The notes below the pieces were generated by a model, which was not told where the DNA came from, searched no databases, and saw nothing but the letters and a program-made list of their open reading frames with translations. From NCBI RefSeq assembly GCF_033118175.1, contig NC_083692.1, positions 91,368,501 to 91,432,500 on the forward strand: a stretch of 64,000 nucleotides of DNA. Direction: 5' to 3'. This stretch comes from Dama dama (Eukaryota > Chordata > Mammalia > Artiodactyla > Cervidae). Below, in pieces: positions 11,541-23,471 of the stretch. Numbering within the stretch: position 1 is the stretch's first letter; the number at the start of each line of letters is the position of its first letter. Made by a program: the position numbers and the translations under genes.

Positions 11541-12050
11541 TTTAATTTTCCCTAGTATAAAATTTTAAACTTAATGCGAAGCATGGAACAGACATGTCTA
11601 GAATCTTAGAACTGGGTTACAAGTTGCTAAAAAGGTCACATGCCAGATTAGAGAGGTGACAGTCTCTGCCAGGCCAGGCAGCTCTGACTGCTTGCTTTCC
11701 TGGCCGGGGACACCGTGACCCTCATGTCTGTGGTCCTGCAGTTGGCCCCACAGGGTAACCACGTGCTTGGCTGAGAGCAATCGAAAACCTCTGCACACCT
11801 GAGGAGCGGACAGAACAGCAGGCCTGACATTTTGTTAAAGTCTTCCTTTCACACAAGGGACTGTGGTGAAAATAAATTCTGATGCTCAGACAGTAATAAC
11901 AAACAAACCCTAGAGACAGAAAACCACGGGTTTTATGCAACCCTTCTTCCCCATCTCCACAGAGATCCCCACGCCTGTGTGCAATTGCTTTACTCTCCCT
12001 TCTCTTAAATCAGGGTCTTCTGTCTTCTTGGGACAGGACTGTGAGCACAT
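11541..12050. other. No gene seen
   Basis: No recognised repeat or exon. Confidence 0.5.
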
Positions 12051-12054
12051 ATGC

Positions 12055-12145
12055 GGGGGGCTTTAATTAAAAGGGAACTGCCCAGAAAACAACACAACTC
12101 TGTAAACCAATTATCCTTCAATAACAAAATAAATTTTAAAAGGGG
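12055..12145 (+). mobile_element. L1 3' terminus fragment (tentative)
   Basis: acaacacaactctgtaaaccaattat...caataacaaaataaattttaaaa resembles the extreme 3' end of ruminant or artiodactyl L1 elements, with an A-rich end. Confidence 0.4.
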
Positions 12146-12895
12146 GAGAACTGCTAAGTACTCGAGAGGGTTTTGAATGGATAGGCACATTATGGAGTGC
12201 AGCATTTTGGACCATGATGCCCAAGAGGATGTCTATGGTAAGACCAAGAGATACAATATATACACACACAGTGTTTCCCAAACTAAAGGATGCTGCTGCC
12301 AGATTTCCGCTGAATCCTTTCTGTAACACAGACACTGTATAACAGATCTGTTTTTGTGTGTCCAACATCCCTTAACATAAATGACTTCAGCATCCACCTT
12401 CCTCCACTTCCTACAGACAGTTGTTCCTGTCCTGCTACCATTCCATGTGGTTGTCACGGGACTGCCAATCACAATGTCTCGCCCCATCTCTCTGGACTCA
12501 ATGATTGGTCCATGGAAAAGGCAACAGACCCAAGCTGGGCCAATCAGGGGTTTTCCTGATACATTGTATTAAAGCAGTAGGCAAGAACTCAGTTTTTCCC
12601 TATGGGAAAAGAAGTTTTTTCCCATAGGGAGCTCTAGGTTAGAGCTGCCTTTGGCCTCATTTTCCTCCAGTTGTGTGGAGGAAGACAATGGACACGGCGA
12701 GAGAACAAGAGTTCTGATGACACTCTTGCTACTTTGCCCAGTTCTGCTGCCCAGCACCCAGCCTACCTTACTTACATGGACGGACAGATGGAGGAGTGGG
12801 TGTATGGTGGGGCAAGGGGTATTTGCTTGTTGCTTAGGCTAGTGTGAGTTGCTCTTTGTAATTTACACCTGAAAGAGTTGCTTCAGCATGCATAT
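12146..12895. other. No gene seen; possible ancient repeat around 12500-12560
   Basis: Two ATTGG/CCAAT-type motifs (aatgattggtcc and gggccaatcagg) recall a widespread mammalian interspersed repeat, but I cannot name it. A perfect hairpin lies at 12597-12630. Confidence 0.4.
12597..12630. repeat. Perfect 14-bp inverted repeat with 6-base loop
   Basis: TCCCTATGGGAAAA at 12597-12610 is the exact reverse complement of TTTTCCCATAGGGA at 12617-12630, separated by GAAGTT. No U run or known regulatory context supports a terminator. Confidence 0.9.
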
Positions 12896-12899
12896 AATG

Positions 12900-13110
12900 A
12901 AGCTGGTACAGGATTCAGAGTGACAACCTGTGTTTGAAGCCTAGAGCTGATTCTTATTAACTATGTTCAAGATATCTAGCTTGTCCAGATCTCAGTCTTA
13001 ACATCTATACAATATACAAGGTATTCATGAAGTTTAAATGAGTTAATTGTGTGAGGGTGCTTTGTATAGTGATAAAATGTTGTCTGAATGTTAAAGTAAT
13101 TACTAATCTA
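12900..13110 (+). mobile_element. MIR SINE
   Basis: Diverged forward MIR: tgtgtttgaagcctagagctgattcttatta, then ctcagtcttaacatctata, then gtttaaatgagttaatt...gtgctttgtatagt. Confidence 0.65.
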
Positions 13111-13214
13111 AGCACATTTCTCCTACAAAATAAAGGGGGGCCTGCAGTCTCCCTCATGACCTTCCCCGCTGATCCACTCTACCCAAAGGAACCACTATTC
13201 TGACCACTATCATT

Positions 13215-13330
13215 AGAGATTATCAGAAAACCTGGGTTTGAATACCAGTGTTGCTAATTATTAACAGTATGACTAACTTCTTTGAACTGTAGTATTATCA
13301 TCAGTAAAATGGAGTTAATTTTAAAAGAAA
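13215..13330 (+). mobile_element. MIR SINE fragment
   Basis: aaaacctgggtttgaatacca...ctaattattaacagtatgac...catcagtaaaatgg matches the MIR core, truncated at the 3' side. Confidence 0.6.
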
Positions 13331-15205
13331 AAGCTTTGGAGAGTAGTTGAAAAGCTTGCTAGGCTTTCTAATATGTTTTCCAACAAGGATCCTTATAATG
13401 TGGTCTGTTAAGGAATAAGGGGTTTATTTCTCTGCTATGAGATCATCGAGGGCAGGTGCTTGGGTTGGTGGGTGGCTTAGGCACCAGGTCTGATAGCAAC
13501 TGGTGGATTTTAAGACCATTACAATCTGCATCAACTTCACCAACAGGAAAGGGGAGAAGAGCATGGAGGAGGCAGGTCCAGTTGAGTGTGGTTAACTCTT
13601 GCTCAGGGTCCATTAGCGAAGGCGTAGGCATGTGAGCCCACCTGGCTCAAGGGAGCCTGGGAAATGTAGTCACCGGCTGGACAGCCATGTTCCAGCTACA
13701 ACACTCGCCAGCCAAGAGGGGAAAAACAGATTTCAGAGGACAGCTGCTGCACAAGGAGTAAATAATTGCATTTAAGGTGTTTAGAATATCCCAGAACACA
13801 GGGTCGTACCAAATATGAGCTGTTTAGTACTGTTAATTCTCATGCAGTAGAAAATTAGGAAAGAAAGTTTTTCCTCAAACTAGGCTACAGCATGGCTCTT
13901 TCTAGGAAAACTATCTCTCTTCTCAAGATTATATTCTGCCAGGTTCCCTTGGCAGCTCTCAGCACGTCACTCAAACCCTTCTCTTTAAGGGCCTCCATTC
14001 ATCTGCCCTGAAGAGCTTCTAAAATACTCCCTTGTGACAATCTTGAAAAAGCAGCCATGGAGAAAGTCCAGCCTTGTCTGCTGGAAGGCCCCATTTACTT
14101 ACGGAATGAACTCAGACAAGCAGACAATTAATGATAAATGGATGTTAGACTTGTTACATTTCCCAGCCTAGTTTTAGCCAAATTATGAATTCATGCAAGC
14201 CAGTATGGAGATCCTGGGAATCTCTTTTGTTAACTTGGGCTCTGGCTACTCCTCTGCTGCTTGCAGACTTGTGGGGAAGAGGGGATGTGGTGGGCACCTG
14301 GCTATAAGGGGATGGCTAAGATTGATTGACAGTACGCCTTCTGATGTCATAAATAATGCAAGCCTCCATCCCATTAGCCATGGAAATTTGCAGTAGGAAA
14401 CTAATGAAGTCTTTAATTATAAAGTCCTAACTGTTTAGTCTTCCAAGGAGACAGAGTCCCTAATAAATGCTCTGGCAGAGGCCATAAGCAGGGGGTGGGC
14501 TGTGTTGCGTAGCTGGATGTATGAGAGACCACCCACAGGGCGAGGAGGGCAGGGAGGCCAGAGTAGGGCTTGTTCATGACCTCAGCAGATGGGCTGCCAA
14601 GGAAACAAAACTCTCCCCTGCCCTTTACCCACCCCCGGAACTGCCCAGACCCAGGGAGGAATTGGGTCTCGCTTAGGACAGCCCACCTGCACTTAGCTCA
14701 CCCACAAACATTACCTGGTTTCTTAGCAACCTTGAGCATCTTTAGGAGTCATTAATTGCACAGTTTCACCATCAACTGGGACTAGGGCTTGACTTCTTCC
14801 ACCCTGCTTGTAACAGTTTCCAGCTGTGACCAAGTACAAGCATTGCTTGCAAAAGAAAAAAAGTGGGAGTGATTATCTCCCTTACTGGACTATAACGGAA
14901 GATGGGGGAACCAAGAAGTGCTGCTTCCGTCGAGCAAGCTTATAAAAATGCCTGCAGGGTCGATATGTCTGGTGGGGATGGGGTGGGAGGATGGATTGCC
15001 TGAAGCCATCACACGTACGGTGTGAAGTGGAGGCAATTCTCCTGGTCATTTGGGCTGAAATTCTTTTACTGAAAGGTCCAAAAAGTTGAAGCTAGGTTGC
15101 TTATTTTTATTTATTTCTAGGCTGACACTCCCAGAAAATTACCTCAGTTTTCTGCTTCACTTCACTTGTCCAGCCAACCTACAGAGAAGTCAGTTAATTG
15201 CCTGG
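13331..15205. other. No gene seen
   Basis: Unique-looking sequence, possibly containing unrecognised old repeats. No exon supported. Confidence 0.5.
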
Positions 15206-15210
15206 TTCCT

Positions 15211-15402
15211 TGTTGTTCAGTCGCTAAGTCGTGTCTGACTCTCTGTGACCCCAAAGACTGCAGCATGCTAGGCTCATCTATCTCCCAGAGTTTGCTCAAA
15301 TTCTTGTCCTTTGAGGCGGTGATGTCATCCAACCATCTCATCCTCTGTCATCCCCTTCTCCTCCTGCCTTCAGTCTTTCCCAGCACCAGGGTCTTTTCCA
15401 AG
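15211..15402 (-). mobile_element. BovB-related 3' end fragment
   Basis: ttgttgttcagtcgctaagtcgtgtctgactc through cagcaccagggtcttttcc is the minus-strand BovB 3' region. It carries a small internal gap after agcatgctaggc relative to the other copies. Confidence 0.85.
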
Positions 15403-16211
15403 GTTCAAATCCCAAGTCTAAGAGCTGCTTCTAGAGGCAGCCACGGTGTTCAGGTCACCACGATGTCACCTTCCCTATCACTGAAGGGAACAAGTGCCAC
15501 CCTGGGGGAGGGGACCCCAAGAATGCCATGTCATCTGAACTCTAATAGCCAGATGGACGCCACCTCGGATTTTCAAGGGAAGTACCAAAAGACAGAGGAA
15601 GCCCATACTAGAAGCTTCCAAAGCCCCTTTGGGTAGTATCCATAGAAACTGGAGAAAACAGAAGTAACAAGCAGCCAACTTCAGGCTGTGGAGACAGCCC
15701 AGGGTGAGTCAGAACTAATAAAAGTGCTCTGTAATGTCCCTGCACAAACTGTGGAGACGCTTGCAAGCCTCAGAGCATTTTCACTTTGGCCTGAAGCCCC
15801 AGAATCCATTCAGCTGGTGATTAATTGCAGGAAAGATCCTGGGAAATAGATCAGGAACTGAAAGTGGTTTGTATCAGTGTGATCATTAAAATTTGATCAA
15901 AAGCTGGACTTGGCTAGTTCCCTTTGGATGGCGTTTTCTGAAAGCAAGTTTGAAAAAGCAGTTCCCAGCCTTCCCACCATCAACTCTTCTTGAATTCCCA
16001 AGTCATATTTTGAGGCAACACTGCATAATGGATCAGAAGCAGAGCAAAGCAGATGTGTGCACTGGGACCTTTTTAGATGGCAATGTAGAAAGCAAAGAAA
16101 TAAAAATAGTTTGAGTGTCAAGATAACTGGTAAAAATCAGAAGTCTTAGCAAAAATGCGTATGGTTGACTTATTTCTCTGTATTAACAAGTAGTATAGAA
16201 GCAATGTTAAA
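15403..16211. other. No gene seen
   Basis: No recognised repeat or exon. Confidence 0.5.
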
Positions 16212-16216
16212 TTGAT

Positions 16217-16431
16217 GGGCTTCCCAGGTGGTTCAGTGGAAAAGAATTTGCATGCCAATGCAGGAGATGTGGATTTGATCCCTGGGTCAGGAAGATCCCC
16301 TGAAGAAGGAAATGGCAACCCACTCCAGTATTCTTGCCTGGAAAATTCCATGGACAGAGGAGGCTGGTGAGCTATATAGTCCATGGGGGTCTCAAAAGAG
16401 TGAGACACTGACTAAGTGACTAAACAGCAAC
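16217..16431 (+). mobile_element. Bov-tA/BOV-A2-type SINE
   Basis: Head gggcttcccaggtggttcag, then gatttgatccctgggtcagg, and tail actaagtgactaaacagc. CAATGTT occurs just before (about 16202) and just after (about 16430) and may be the target-site duplication. Confidence 0.9.
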
Positions 16432-16708
16432 AATGTTGAGTTTGTGTCCTAGTTAGGTCTTTTAGAAGCTTGAATTTAACATTTTCCCATAGTTACAGGG
16501 CCAAAGCTCCTTAAGTTGTAGACCTCATCACAGATGACAATCACTCCAAAACCATCCCATCCATCCACCCTTGTAGCACCTGAATCCACCCAATTTCACC
16601 TTATTGCACTGTTTTTTTGTTGCCTTTCTATATCTGTGTCCTCTGATAGACTCCAACCAAGTTCATTTTGAGAAAACTCTGGCTTTAGCTCAGCACTAAG
16701 TCTTCAGT

Positions 16709-16903
16709 AGTGAAAGTGAAAGTCGCTCAGTCATGTCCAATTCTTTCCAACCTCATGGACTATACAGTCCTTGGAGTTCTCCAAGCCAGAATGCTGGAGT
16801 GGGTAGCCTTTCCCTTCTCCAGGGCATCTTCCCAACCCAGGGATCAAACCCAGGTCTCCCGCATTGCGGGCAGATTCTTTACCAGCTGAGCCACAGGTGA
16901 AGC
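16709..16903 (-). mobile_element. BOV-A2-type SINE, first unit
   Basis: Starts with gtgaaagtgaaagtcgctcagtcatgtcc and ends with attctttaccagctgagccac...gaagccc. The next unit abuts it directly. Confidence 0.85.
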
Positions 16904-17025
16904 CCAGGAATACTGGAGTGGGTAGCCTATCTCTTCTCCAGCAGATCTTCCTGACCCAGGAATCGAACCAGGGTCTCCTGCATTGTAGACGGATTATTTA
17001 CCAACTGAGCTATCAGGGAAGCCCA
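16904..17025 (-). mobile_element. BOV-A2-type SINE, second partial unit
   Basis: Repeats aatactggagtgggtagcc...gatcttcctgacccaggaatcgaacc...ttatttaccaactgagctatcagggaagccc. Together with 16709-16903 this gives the tandem head arrangement typical of BOV-A2 dimers. Confidence 0.8.
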
Positions 17026-18224
17026 TTCTATAAATACCTGTTTAAATAATGAAAAAAATGAATGGTCATTCAGTTTTTCAGCCCTTCCATAAGAATCTGC
17101 ACATTTAAACAGGAGAAAAATAAAACCCTAACTCCCGTTTTTATAGATATCTTTGTTCTCTTCTTCATGAATTTACCCCATGTTCTTCATAATGCTATAG
17201 ATTTCAACTGCTTCTGTTGGAAAATGCATTTTGGCTTCTAACCAGGATCTCAGGACACCCAAAACATGTTTATCCTGCTCAAGGGTTCTTAATGAATCCA
17301 ATGACTTTCTGCCTCCCCAGCTGCTCTGGCAGACAGGATTCTTTCTTTCTTTTCTTTATATATGACCCCCTGCACTTGGTGCAAGAAAAGGACTTCTCCT
17401 AGGGGGTCCCAGAAGAAAGAAAGCCACCTACTCACATTCATAAGCATATGCTTGCATCCTGGGGAACATTCCTTAAGCGATGGATTTGTCTCCTAGGAAC
17501 TGCTGCTTCCCTTTCCTACTTTCCTTCCCTGTCTTTTCTCTTTTCTTCTTTCCCTCTTTCTTTTTCTTTTGTATTTCTTCAAATTGAAAATAAGGAAAAC
17601 AAGACAGTTTTGAACTTTTACTTTTCTCCTGTTACAAAATCATTTAGAATGCTCAGCTCCCAATCTCTTTTGCTCTGCACTCTGACAGCCCAAAAAGAAA
17701 CAGCTATTCCCATCCACTTTGAAAGCACTGATTTCTTTTAATTTTTTTTTCTTTAACACTATTTCATTTGTGCATTCCTGAGCTTTGCTCTTAACCATCT
17801 TGCAATATTGCAGCGACATCTCTTTTCCATCTTGTGTTGCCATCAGGGAGGCTTCTGCCCTGGCAGTCTGGATTGTGGAGATTTGTAACCACTTAACTGT
17901 TAGGGGATGTTGGTGGCTAGCAGGAGGTCTGAAGATGGTAAAGGTATGAGAAAGTCAGTCGGGGAGATAACAGGTAAAGACTGGTTTTCTTTGAAGGCAA
18001 CACCTATTCATTAATATTATGTGAAAAATATTTAGCCAAAATAATATAAATAGTAAATATTAATTTAAACAAAGTATGCTATAACTATTTGGGAAGATGG
18101 GAGTAGAAAGAAAGGATATATTGGGAGTGGGGAGGGGAACATAAGATTTTAGAAGTAAATTTAACTCCTCTATAATAGAAAGTCGATAGACAATGCCCAA
18201 CATTTTAAAATCAAGAAATCTCCC
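17026..18224. other. No gene seen
   Basis: AT-rich unique-looking DNA with a pyrimidine-rich patch at about 17505-17580. No exon supported. Confidence 0.5.
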
Positions 18225-19060
18225 CCTACTTTAATATACATGACATTTTCATTCATTTCTTGCAGTCCAAAATATTTTCTGATTTTTACTGTGATTTCTT
18301 TCTGGATACAGGGATTATTTAGAGGCATATTTGTAAATTTCCACATATATGGTGGTTTTACAGTGTATTTTTGTTGCTGATTTCAGCTGCAATATTGTCA
18401 GAGAACATATGCTATATGACTTCAATCCTTAAAAATTTGAGACTTGCTTTTTGACAGTATATGATTGATCACCTCCATATATGCTTGAAGAGAGGATGTA
18501 CCCTGCAGTTGTTGAATACTCCGTGTTGTTTATTAGATTATTTCTTAATCAAGTTGCTGCAGGCTTTTGTGTTCTTACTGATTTTTGTCTGCTTGTTCTT
18601 TCAGTTACGAAGTATGCTTTTAAAACTTCCAGTAAAATAATATTTTTGACTAGTCCTATTTAGTTCTGTCAATTTTTGCTTTATATTTAGGTCATAGTCT
18701 TAAGGTGAATACAAATTTAGGGTTGTTATAGCTTTCTAACAAAATGTACATTTTATTATTATTGTGTCCCCCTTTATGGATATAGTTTACTATATCTGAT
18801 ATTAATAAAGCTATACCTACTTTCTTTTCATTGATATTTACATTATATTTCTTAATTCACCTTTTCCTTACAACATTTCTGGATTTATATAGATGATTCT
18901 TATAAACATAGTTTTTTAAAATAAAAGTTTAAGGATATTTGACTATTAATTGTCTCATTGCGTTATACACAGTTACTGCTATATTGGGGTTTGTTATTTT
19001 ACTAAGTAATTTATTGTTACTCTTATTTGGTTTACATTCTTTTTCTCTCTTTTCTTTCTT
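18225..19060 (-). mobile_element. Old L1 ORF2 5' region
   Basis: Antisense L1 landmarks include ttactgtgatttctttctgg, aacatatgctatatgac, and attatattcctg-type AT-rich text near ttatctgatatt and aaagctatacctac, from the endonuclease-coding part. All frames are broken. The L1 appears to resume at about 19640. Confidence 0.6.
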
Positions 19061-19074
19061 TGTTTTTATTTTGA

Positions 19075-19575
19075 ATTTTTTCCCAAGTTTTATTGAGAAG
19101 AAATTGACATACAGCACTGTGTAAGTTTAAGGTGTTTGGCATGATGGTCTGATTTACATATTTTGTGAAATGATTACAAGAGGTTTAGTTACATCCATCA
19201 ACTGATATAGATATGTAAAAGGAAAGAAATTTCTCTCTGTGATGAGAACTCTTAGCACTTCATCTCTCAACAACCTTTCTATATATGATACAGCAGTGCT
19301 AACTATAGTTAAGTTGTACATAGCATCCCTAATACTTACATATCTTAAAAGTGAAAGTTTATCCTTTTTGACCACCATCCTCCAATTCCTCCCTCCACTC
19401 AACCAACCACAAATTTGACCCCTTTTTCTGTGTTAGGTATTTTATTTTTGTATTTTTTGATTCCATATATAATCAAGATCATGCAATATCTGCCTTTCCC
19501 TGTCGGTATTGTTTCACTCAGTACGATGCCCTCAAGCTTCATCCATGTCACAAATGGCAGCACTTTAAAGATAAA
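19075..19575 (-). mobile_element. L1M-type 3' UTR, probably nested in older L1
   Basis: ttttattgagaagaaattgacatacagcactgtgtaagtttaaggtg...ggtttagttacatccatcaac...cactcagtacgatgccctcaagcttcatccatgtc is a mammalian L1M 3' end in antisense. It lies between pieces matching L1 ORF2 and ORF1, suggesting a nested insertion. Confidence 0.65.
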
Positions 19576-19639
19576 CCTCCCATTGTCTTCTGTTTTGCAT
19601 AACTTTGTATTGCTTCTCTTACACTCACTTGTCTGTCTC

Positions 19640-20250
19640 ATTGTTGTACCTTGAGTGTTGCCTGTATTATAATCAGGATCAGTTTAAGATTCTTATCTTG
19701 TTTTACAAGTCTTACTATAATGTAACTAGGTGTGGTTTTCTTTCTTTAAAAAATAATCTGTTTGAGATCAGTAAGATTTAATATATGGCTTATCTGTCAT
19801 CAGTTTTGAAAATTTCACATTATTTTCTTCAAGCATTACATCATTTTCTCTCTCTCAATTTGTGATATCTTCTTATTATATCTTTTATTTACCACTGCCT
19901 GTGTATTGTCCATTAATTTATCTCTTCACAGTTCATTCTGCATTATTTGCTCTGACCTATCTCCCATTTCACTGATTTTCTCTTCATCTGTGTCAAAGCC
20001 TTTGTTCAATCCATCTATAGAGTTCTTAACTTCAGTTGCTAACTTTTTCCATTTTAAGATTTCCACTTGGTTCTTTCTTATAGTTTACAGCTCTTGACAA
20101 AAATCACTGGCCTATTCATTAGTCTCTCTGAACTCAGTGAACCATTATATGAGGCTGATGATGCCCATATCTGAGGCTCCTGTGGGTCTGTTTCTTTGGT
20201 TTGTTGTTTCTGATTTTGTTTGTTTCATGTTGTCTCGTCATTTATTAGGC
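19640..20250 (-). mobile_element. Old L1 ORF1/5' region
   Basis: Antisense text such as tttcactgattttctcttcatctgtgtc...aatccatctatagagttcttaacttcagtt...ttccacttggttc is typical of the coiled-coil ORF1 part of old L1. No open frame remains. Confidence 0.55.
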
Positions 20251-20256
20251 TATTTT

Positions 20257-20420
20257 TTTAGCTTTTTATCCCGTATTGGGGTATAGCTGATTAATAGACA
20301 ATGTTGTGATAGTTTCCGGTGAACAGCGGAGGGGGTCAGCCACACACATATATGCGTCCACTCTCCACCGAACCTGCCGCCCACGGCTTTTCTTTTTTAT
20401 AATTAGGTGCCCAATGTTGT
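20257..20420 (-). mobile_element. Diverged L1 3' end fragment
   Basis: ggggtatagctgattaatagacaatgttgtgatagtttcc...gtcagccacacacatatatg resembles the artiodactyl L1 3' UTR (the same type as 10085). Confidence 0.5.
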
Positions 20421-21265
20421 ATTTACCACATTGTCTGTGAAATATACTTTAGGTCTGGGGTGATACTTTCCTCTAGAGAGGGATATCACCAACTGGTTTT
20501 ACCTCAATCATTTTCAGAGATGAGCTCATCTGAAGCGGAGCTCCATTCCTTGTAAGGCGTTTCTGACTCCAGCTCACCCTTATTCCTAGAGTGTTCCCTT
20601 TGGGATCTTAATTTAGAATTCACCAGAGGTCCCCTTGGTGAGCATTAGGTTGGGCCCCTTAGTCCAATATGACTGTCAAAAGTGACCTTCAGCCTTTCAG
20701 CCAGTCCCTTCAGAGTGGCAAAAGTCCCCAGGGAAAAACATCTCCATGTGCTCGGTCATTCCTTGGCCTCTCTCTCTAGCCAGGGAATTCTTTGCTGTCC
20801 TGATTCCTCTCAGATGCCTCCAAGCAGACACTTAAAAATATTTTGTTCTGCTCTTCTAATTTTCCTCAGTGGGTGTGAGGGTTTAAATTGGCCAGTCTAT
20901 CATTACTGGAATGTCAGCAATTAAAAAAATAAAGAGACTATGGAATCTACTTAATGATATCCTGTCATTACATCACCAAGGTTAAAAATGTATATCTCAG
21001 TTCCAGGGTGGATTTATTCCATATCTACACCAACATTAGAGTATAAAAATTCTTTCTCTTGTGTTAGAATCTAGGAAGAAGACTGCCAAAATTACAGTCA
21101 CAATTTGGGAATTTCCAATTTGTTTCTTATGGTGTGAAGTAAATGGATATAAGAAGTCTGTCTCCACCTTCAGTCTTCCACTCTGATTTTTAAACTTATT
21201 TAAATATATCTCACAGAGTAATAGTATGTGAATGTAGACTTACATAAGTTTTGGTTTGGCCTCTG
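20421..21265. other. No gene seen
   Basis: No recognised exon; may contain old L1 5' remains. Confidence 0.4.
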
Positions 21266-21271
21266 TTTTTT

Positions 21272-21436
21272 TTTTTAATTTGGCTGTGTTGGGTCTTTGT
21301 TGCGACACATGTGGCCTTCTGGTTGCTATGCTCAAGCTCTGTGGTTGGAATCTTCGTTCCCCGACCAAGGCTTGAACCCACATCCCCTGTGTTGGAAGGT
21401 GGACTCTTAACCCCTGGACCACCAGGAAAATCTCTC
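21272..21436 (-). mobile_element. CHR-type SINE
   Basis: A T run, then ttggctgtgttgggtctttgttgc, ending with accaaggcttgaacccacatcccctgtgttgg...cccctggaccaccaggaa, the reversed CHR head. Confidence 0.8.
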
Positions 21437-21926
21437 CGGCCTCTGTTCTTTTAGGGAAAGTCTGAAAATGTTTTGATCCTTAAAAAAAACTCAAACTTCA
21501 AATTTTTTAACATCCTATATTTCTGAGATTTCTCCTTCTTCCCATAGAGTATGTACCTCCTTTCCCTCTGATGGCTTTCTTATGCCAGAACCCGAGGGAA
21601 TCCTCACTTTAAAGGAACTGGCATCACGGTCACAAGAGCCGTAAAAGTGGAATTTAAAAAATTTAAAACAGGCAGTGGTATCTAAGGTCTGAGATGGCCA
21701 GAGTCCAGTGAAACCATTGAGATTAATATGTGCTGGAGCCGCTGGAATTTCTTGGGACTGAATAATCCCTAAGCTCAGTATCTTGTCAAAACAGATTGGA
21801 GAACGATTTTTGCTTGATGTACTTTCCAATTAAATAATCTTATACACTATGCTTCCTCATAACTGCACCATTATAATTGGATTAGAGCATTTGGGGTTTA
21901 CTTTTTAAAAAATTAAGCAGTTTAGG
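21437..21926. other. No gene seen
   Basis: The minus-strand open frame at 21829-21515 (104 codons) has no domain I recognise. Confidence 0.4.
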
Positions 21927-22135
21927 GGCTTCCTAGGTTGCTCAGTGGTAAAGAATCCATCTGCCAATGGAGGAGACATGGATTCAATCCCTGAGTTGGG
22001 AAGATCCCCTGAGAAGGAAACGGTGACCCACTCCAGTATTCTTGCCTGGGAAATCCCATGAACAGAGGAGTCTTGCGGGCCACAATCCATGGGGCCACAA
22101 AGAGTCAGACACGACTGACTCTTTGTGTACACACA
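21927..22135 (+). mobile_element. Bov-tA/BOV-A2-type SINE
   Basis: Head ggggcttcctaggttgctcag, box-B-like attcaatccctgag, tail cagacacgactgactctttg followed by a short CA run. Confidence 0.85.
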
Positions 22136-22409
22136 CACACAGGCAATGTGTAGATTGAAAGATTTGGATGACAAGTTTGCCCAATGAGATCTTGATACTC
22201 CCTTTACTGAGGTATGCATTGATAGATTAGAAGAGCCTTCCAAGTAGATGATGGTTTCTTTCCATCATAGTAGGTACCTCTAGTTAGGCGAGTGAGTAAC
22301 TGACTGTAGCTTCCTGAAAGAACTATTATTGGAATTATATCATAACCATCCATACTGGAAATACTAGCTGGCCACATGCTGAGATCAACGAATCCCAAAG
22401 TTGCCTATT

Positions 22410-22860
22410 CATTTTATTCATAAAACAACATTTATTGAGTACTTCCCATGTACCAGCTTTGGGAACAAAGCAGTAAAAAGTCAGACTTTGTCCTTGCCTA
22501 ATGGGACTTATGTTCTAATAGACAAAATAGGATAACAGTACTTAACAGATAAGCAAAAGAATTGCAGGGTGTACTGTTATCAAAATAAATAAGCAGGGGG
22601 ATATGAAAGAGAGTGTCCAGAGAGGCCACTTTAGATAAGAGGGTAGAGGAGAGCCTAAGGAAATCAATGGTGGCCTGAGGCATGAGATTGCGCCAGTCAT
22701 ACAAAGATCTGGGGAGAAAGAGGTCCAGGCAGAGGGAACAACCTCTGAAAAAGGATTTGAAATAGTCTAGGCCCAGAAAGGAGGCTCCAGTAGGATGAGA
22801 CAACAGGAAAAAAATAAAGAAGTGTTGGAAAGATGGGCAGATATTGGGTTTTTAGGGATC
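22410..22860 (-). mobile_element. L2 LINE 3' region
   Basis: acatttattgagtacttcccatgtaccag...tagacaaaatagg...gtccagagaggccactttagataag...gtccaggcagagggaacaacc follows the reversed L2 3' end in order. Confidence 0.65.
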
Positions 22861-22932
22861 TAGAGATCTTTGTAAAGGTTGTATGTGAATCTAATTGTGA
22901 GTGAATATTTTCTCAATATGAATATGGATCCA

Positions 22933-23471
22933 ATCAGTTCAGTTCAGTCACTCAGTTGTGTCTGACTTCTTGCAACCCCATGGACTGCAGCACGCCAGGC
23001 TTCCCTGCCCATCACCAACTCCCAGAGTTCACTCAAACTCATGTCCATTGAGTCAGTGATGCCATCCAACCATCTCATCCTCTGTCATCCCCTTTTCCTG
23101 CCTTCAATCTTTCCCAGCATCAGGGTCTTTTCAAATGAGATCATTCTTTGCATCAGGTGTCCAAAGTATTGGAGTTTCAGCTTCAGCATCAGTCCTTCCA
23201 ATGAATATTCAGAACTGATTTCCCTTAAGATTAACTGGTTAGATCTCCTTGCAGTCCAAGGGACTCTCAAGAGTCTTCTCCAATACCACAGATCAAAAGC
23301 ATCAATTCTTCGGTGCTCAGCTTTCTCTATAGTTCAACTCTCACATCCATATATGACTATTGGAGAAACCAATAGCTTTGACTAGATGGACCTTTGTTGG
23401 CAAAGTAATGTCTCTGCTTTTTAATATGCTGTCTAGGTTGGTCATAACTTTTCTGCCAAGGAGCAAGCATC
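22933..23471 (-). mobile_element. BovB LINE, 3' part, interrupted
   Basis: Starts with cagttcagttcagtcactcag and reads back through the reverse-transcriptase C-terminus. It stops at aaggagcaagcatctt, where the U6/L1 chimera is inserted. BovB resumes at 24913, but about 1.06 kb of element sequence is absent (compare 49985-51040 in the longer copy). Confidence 0.92.
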
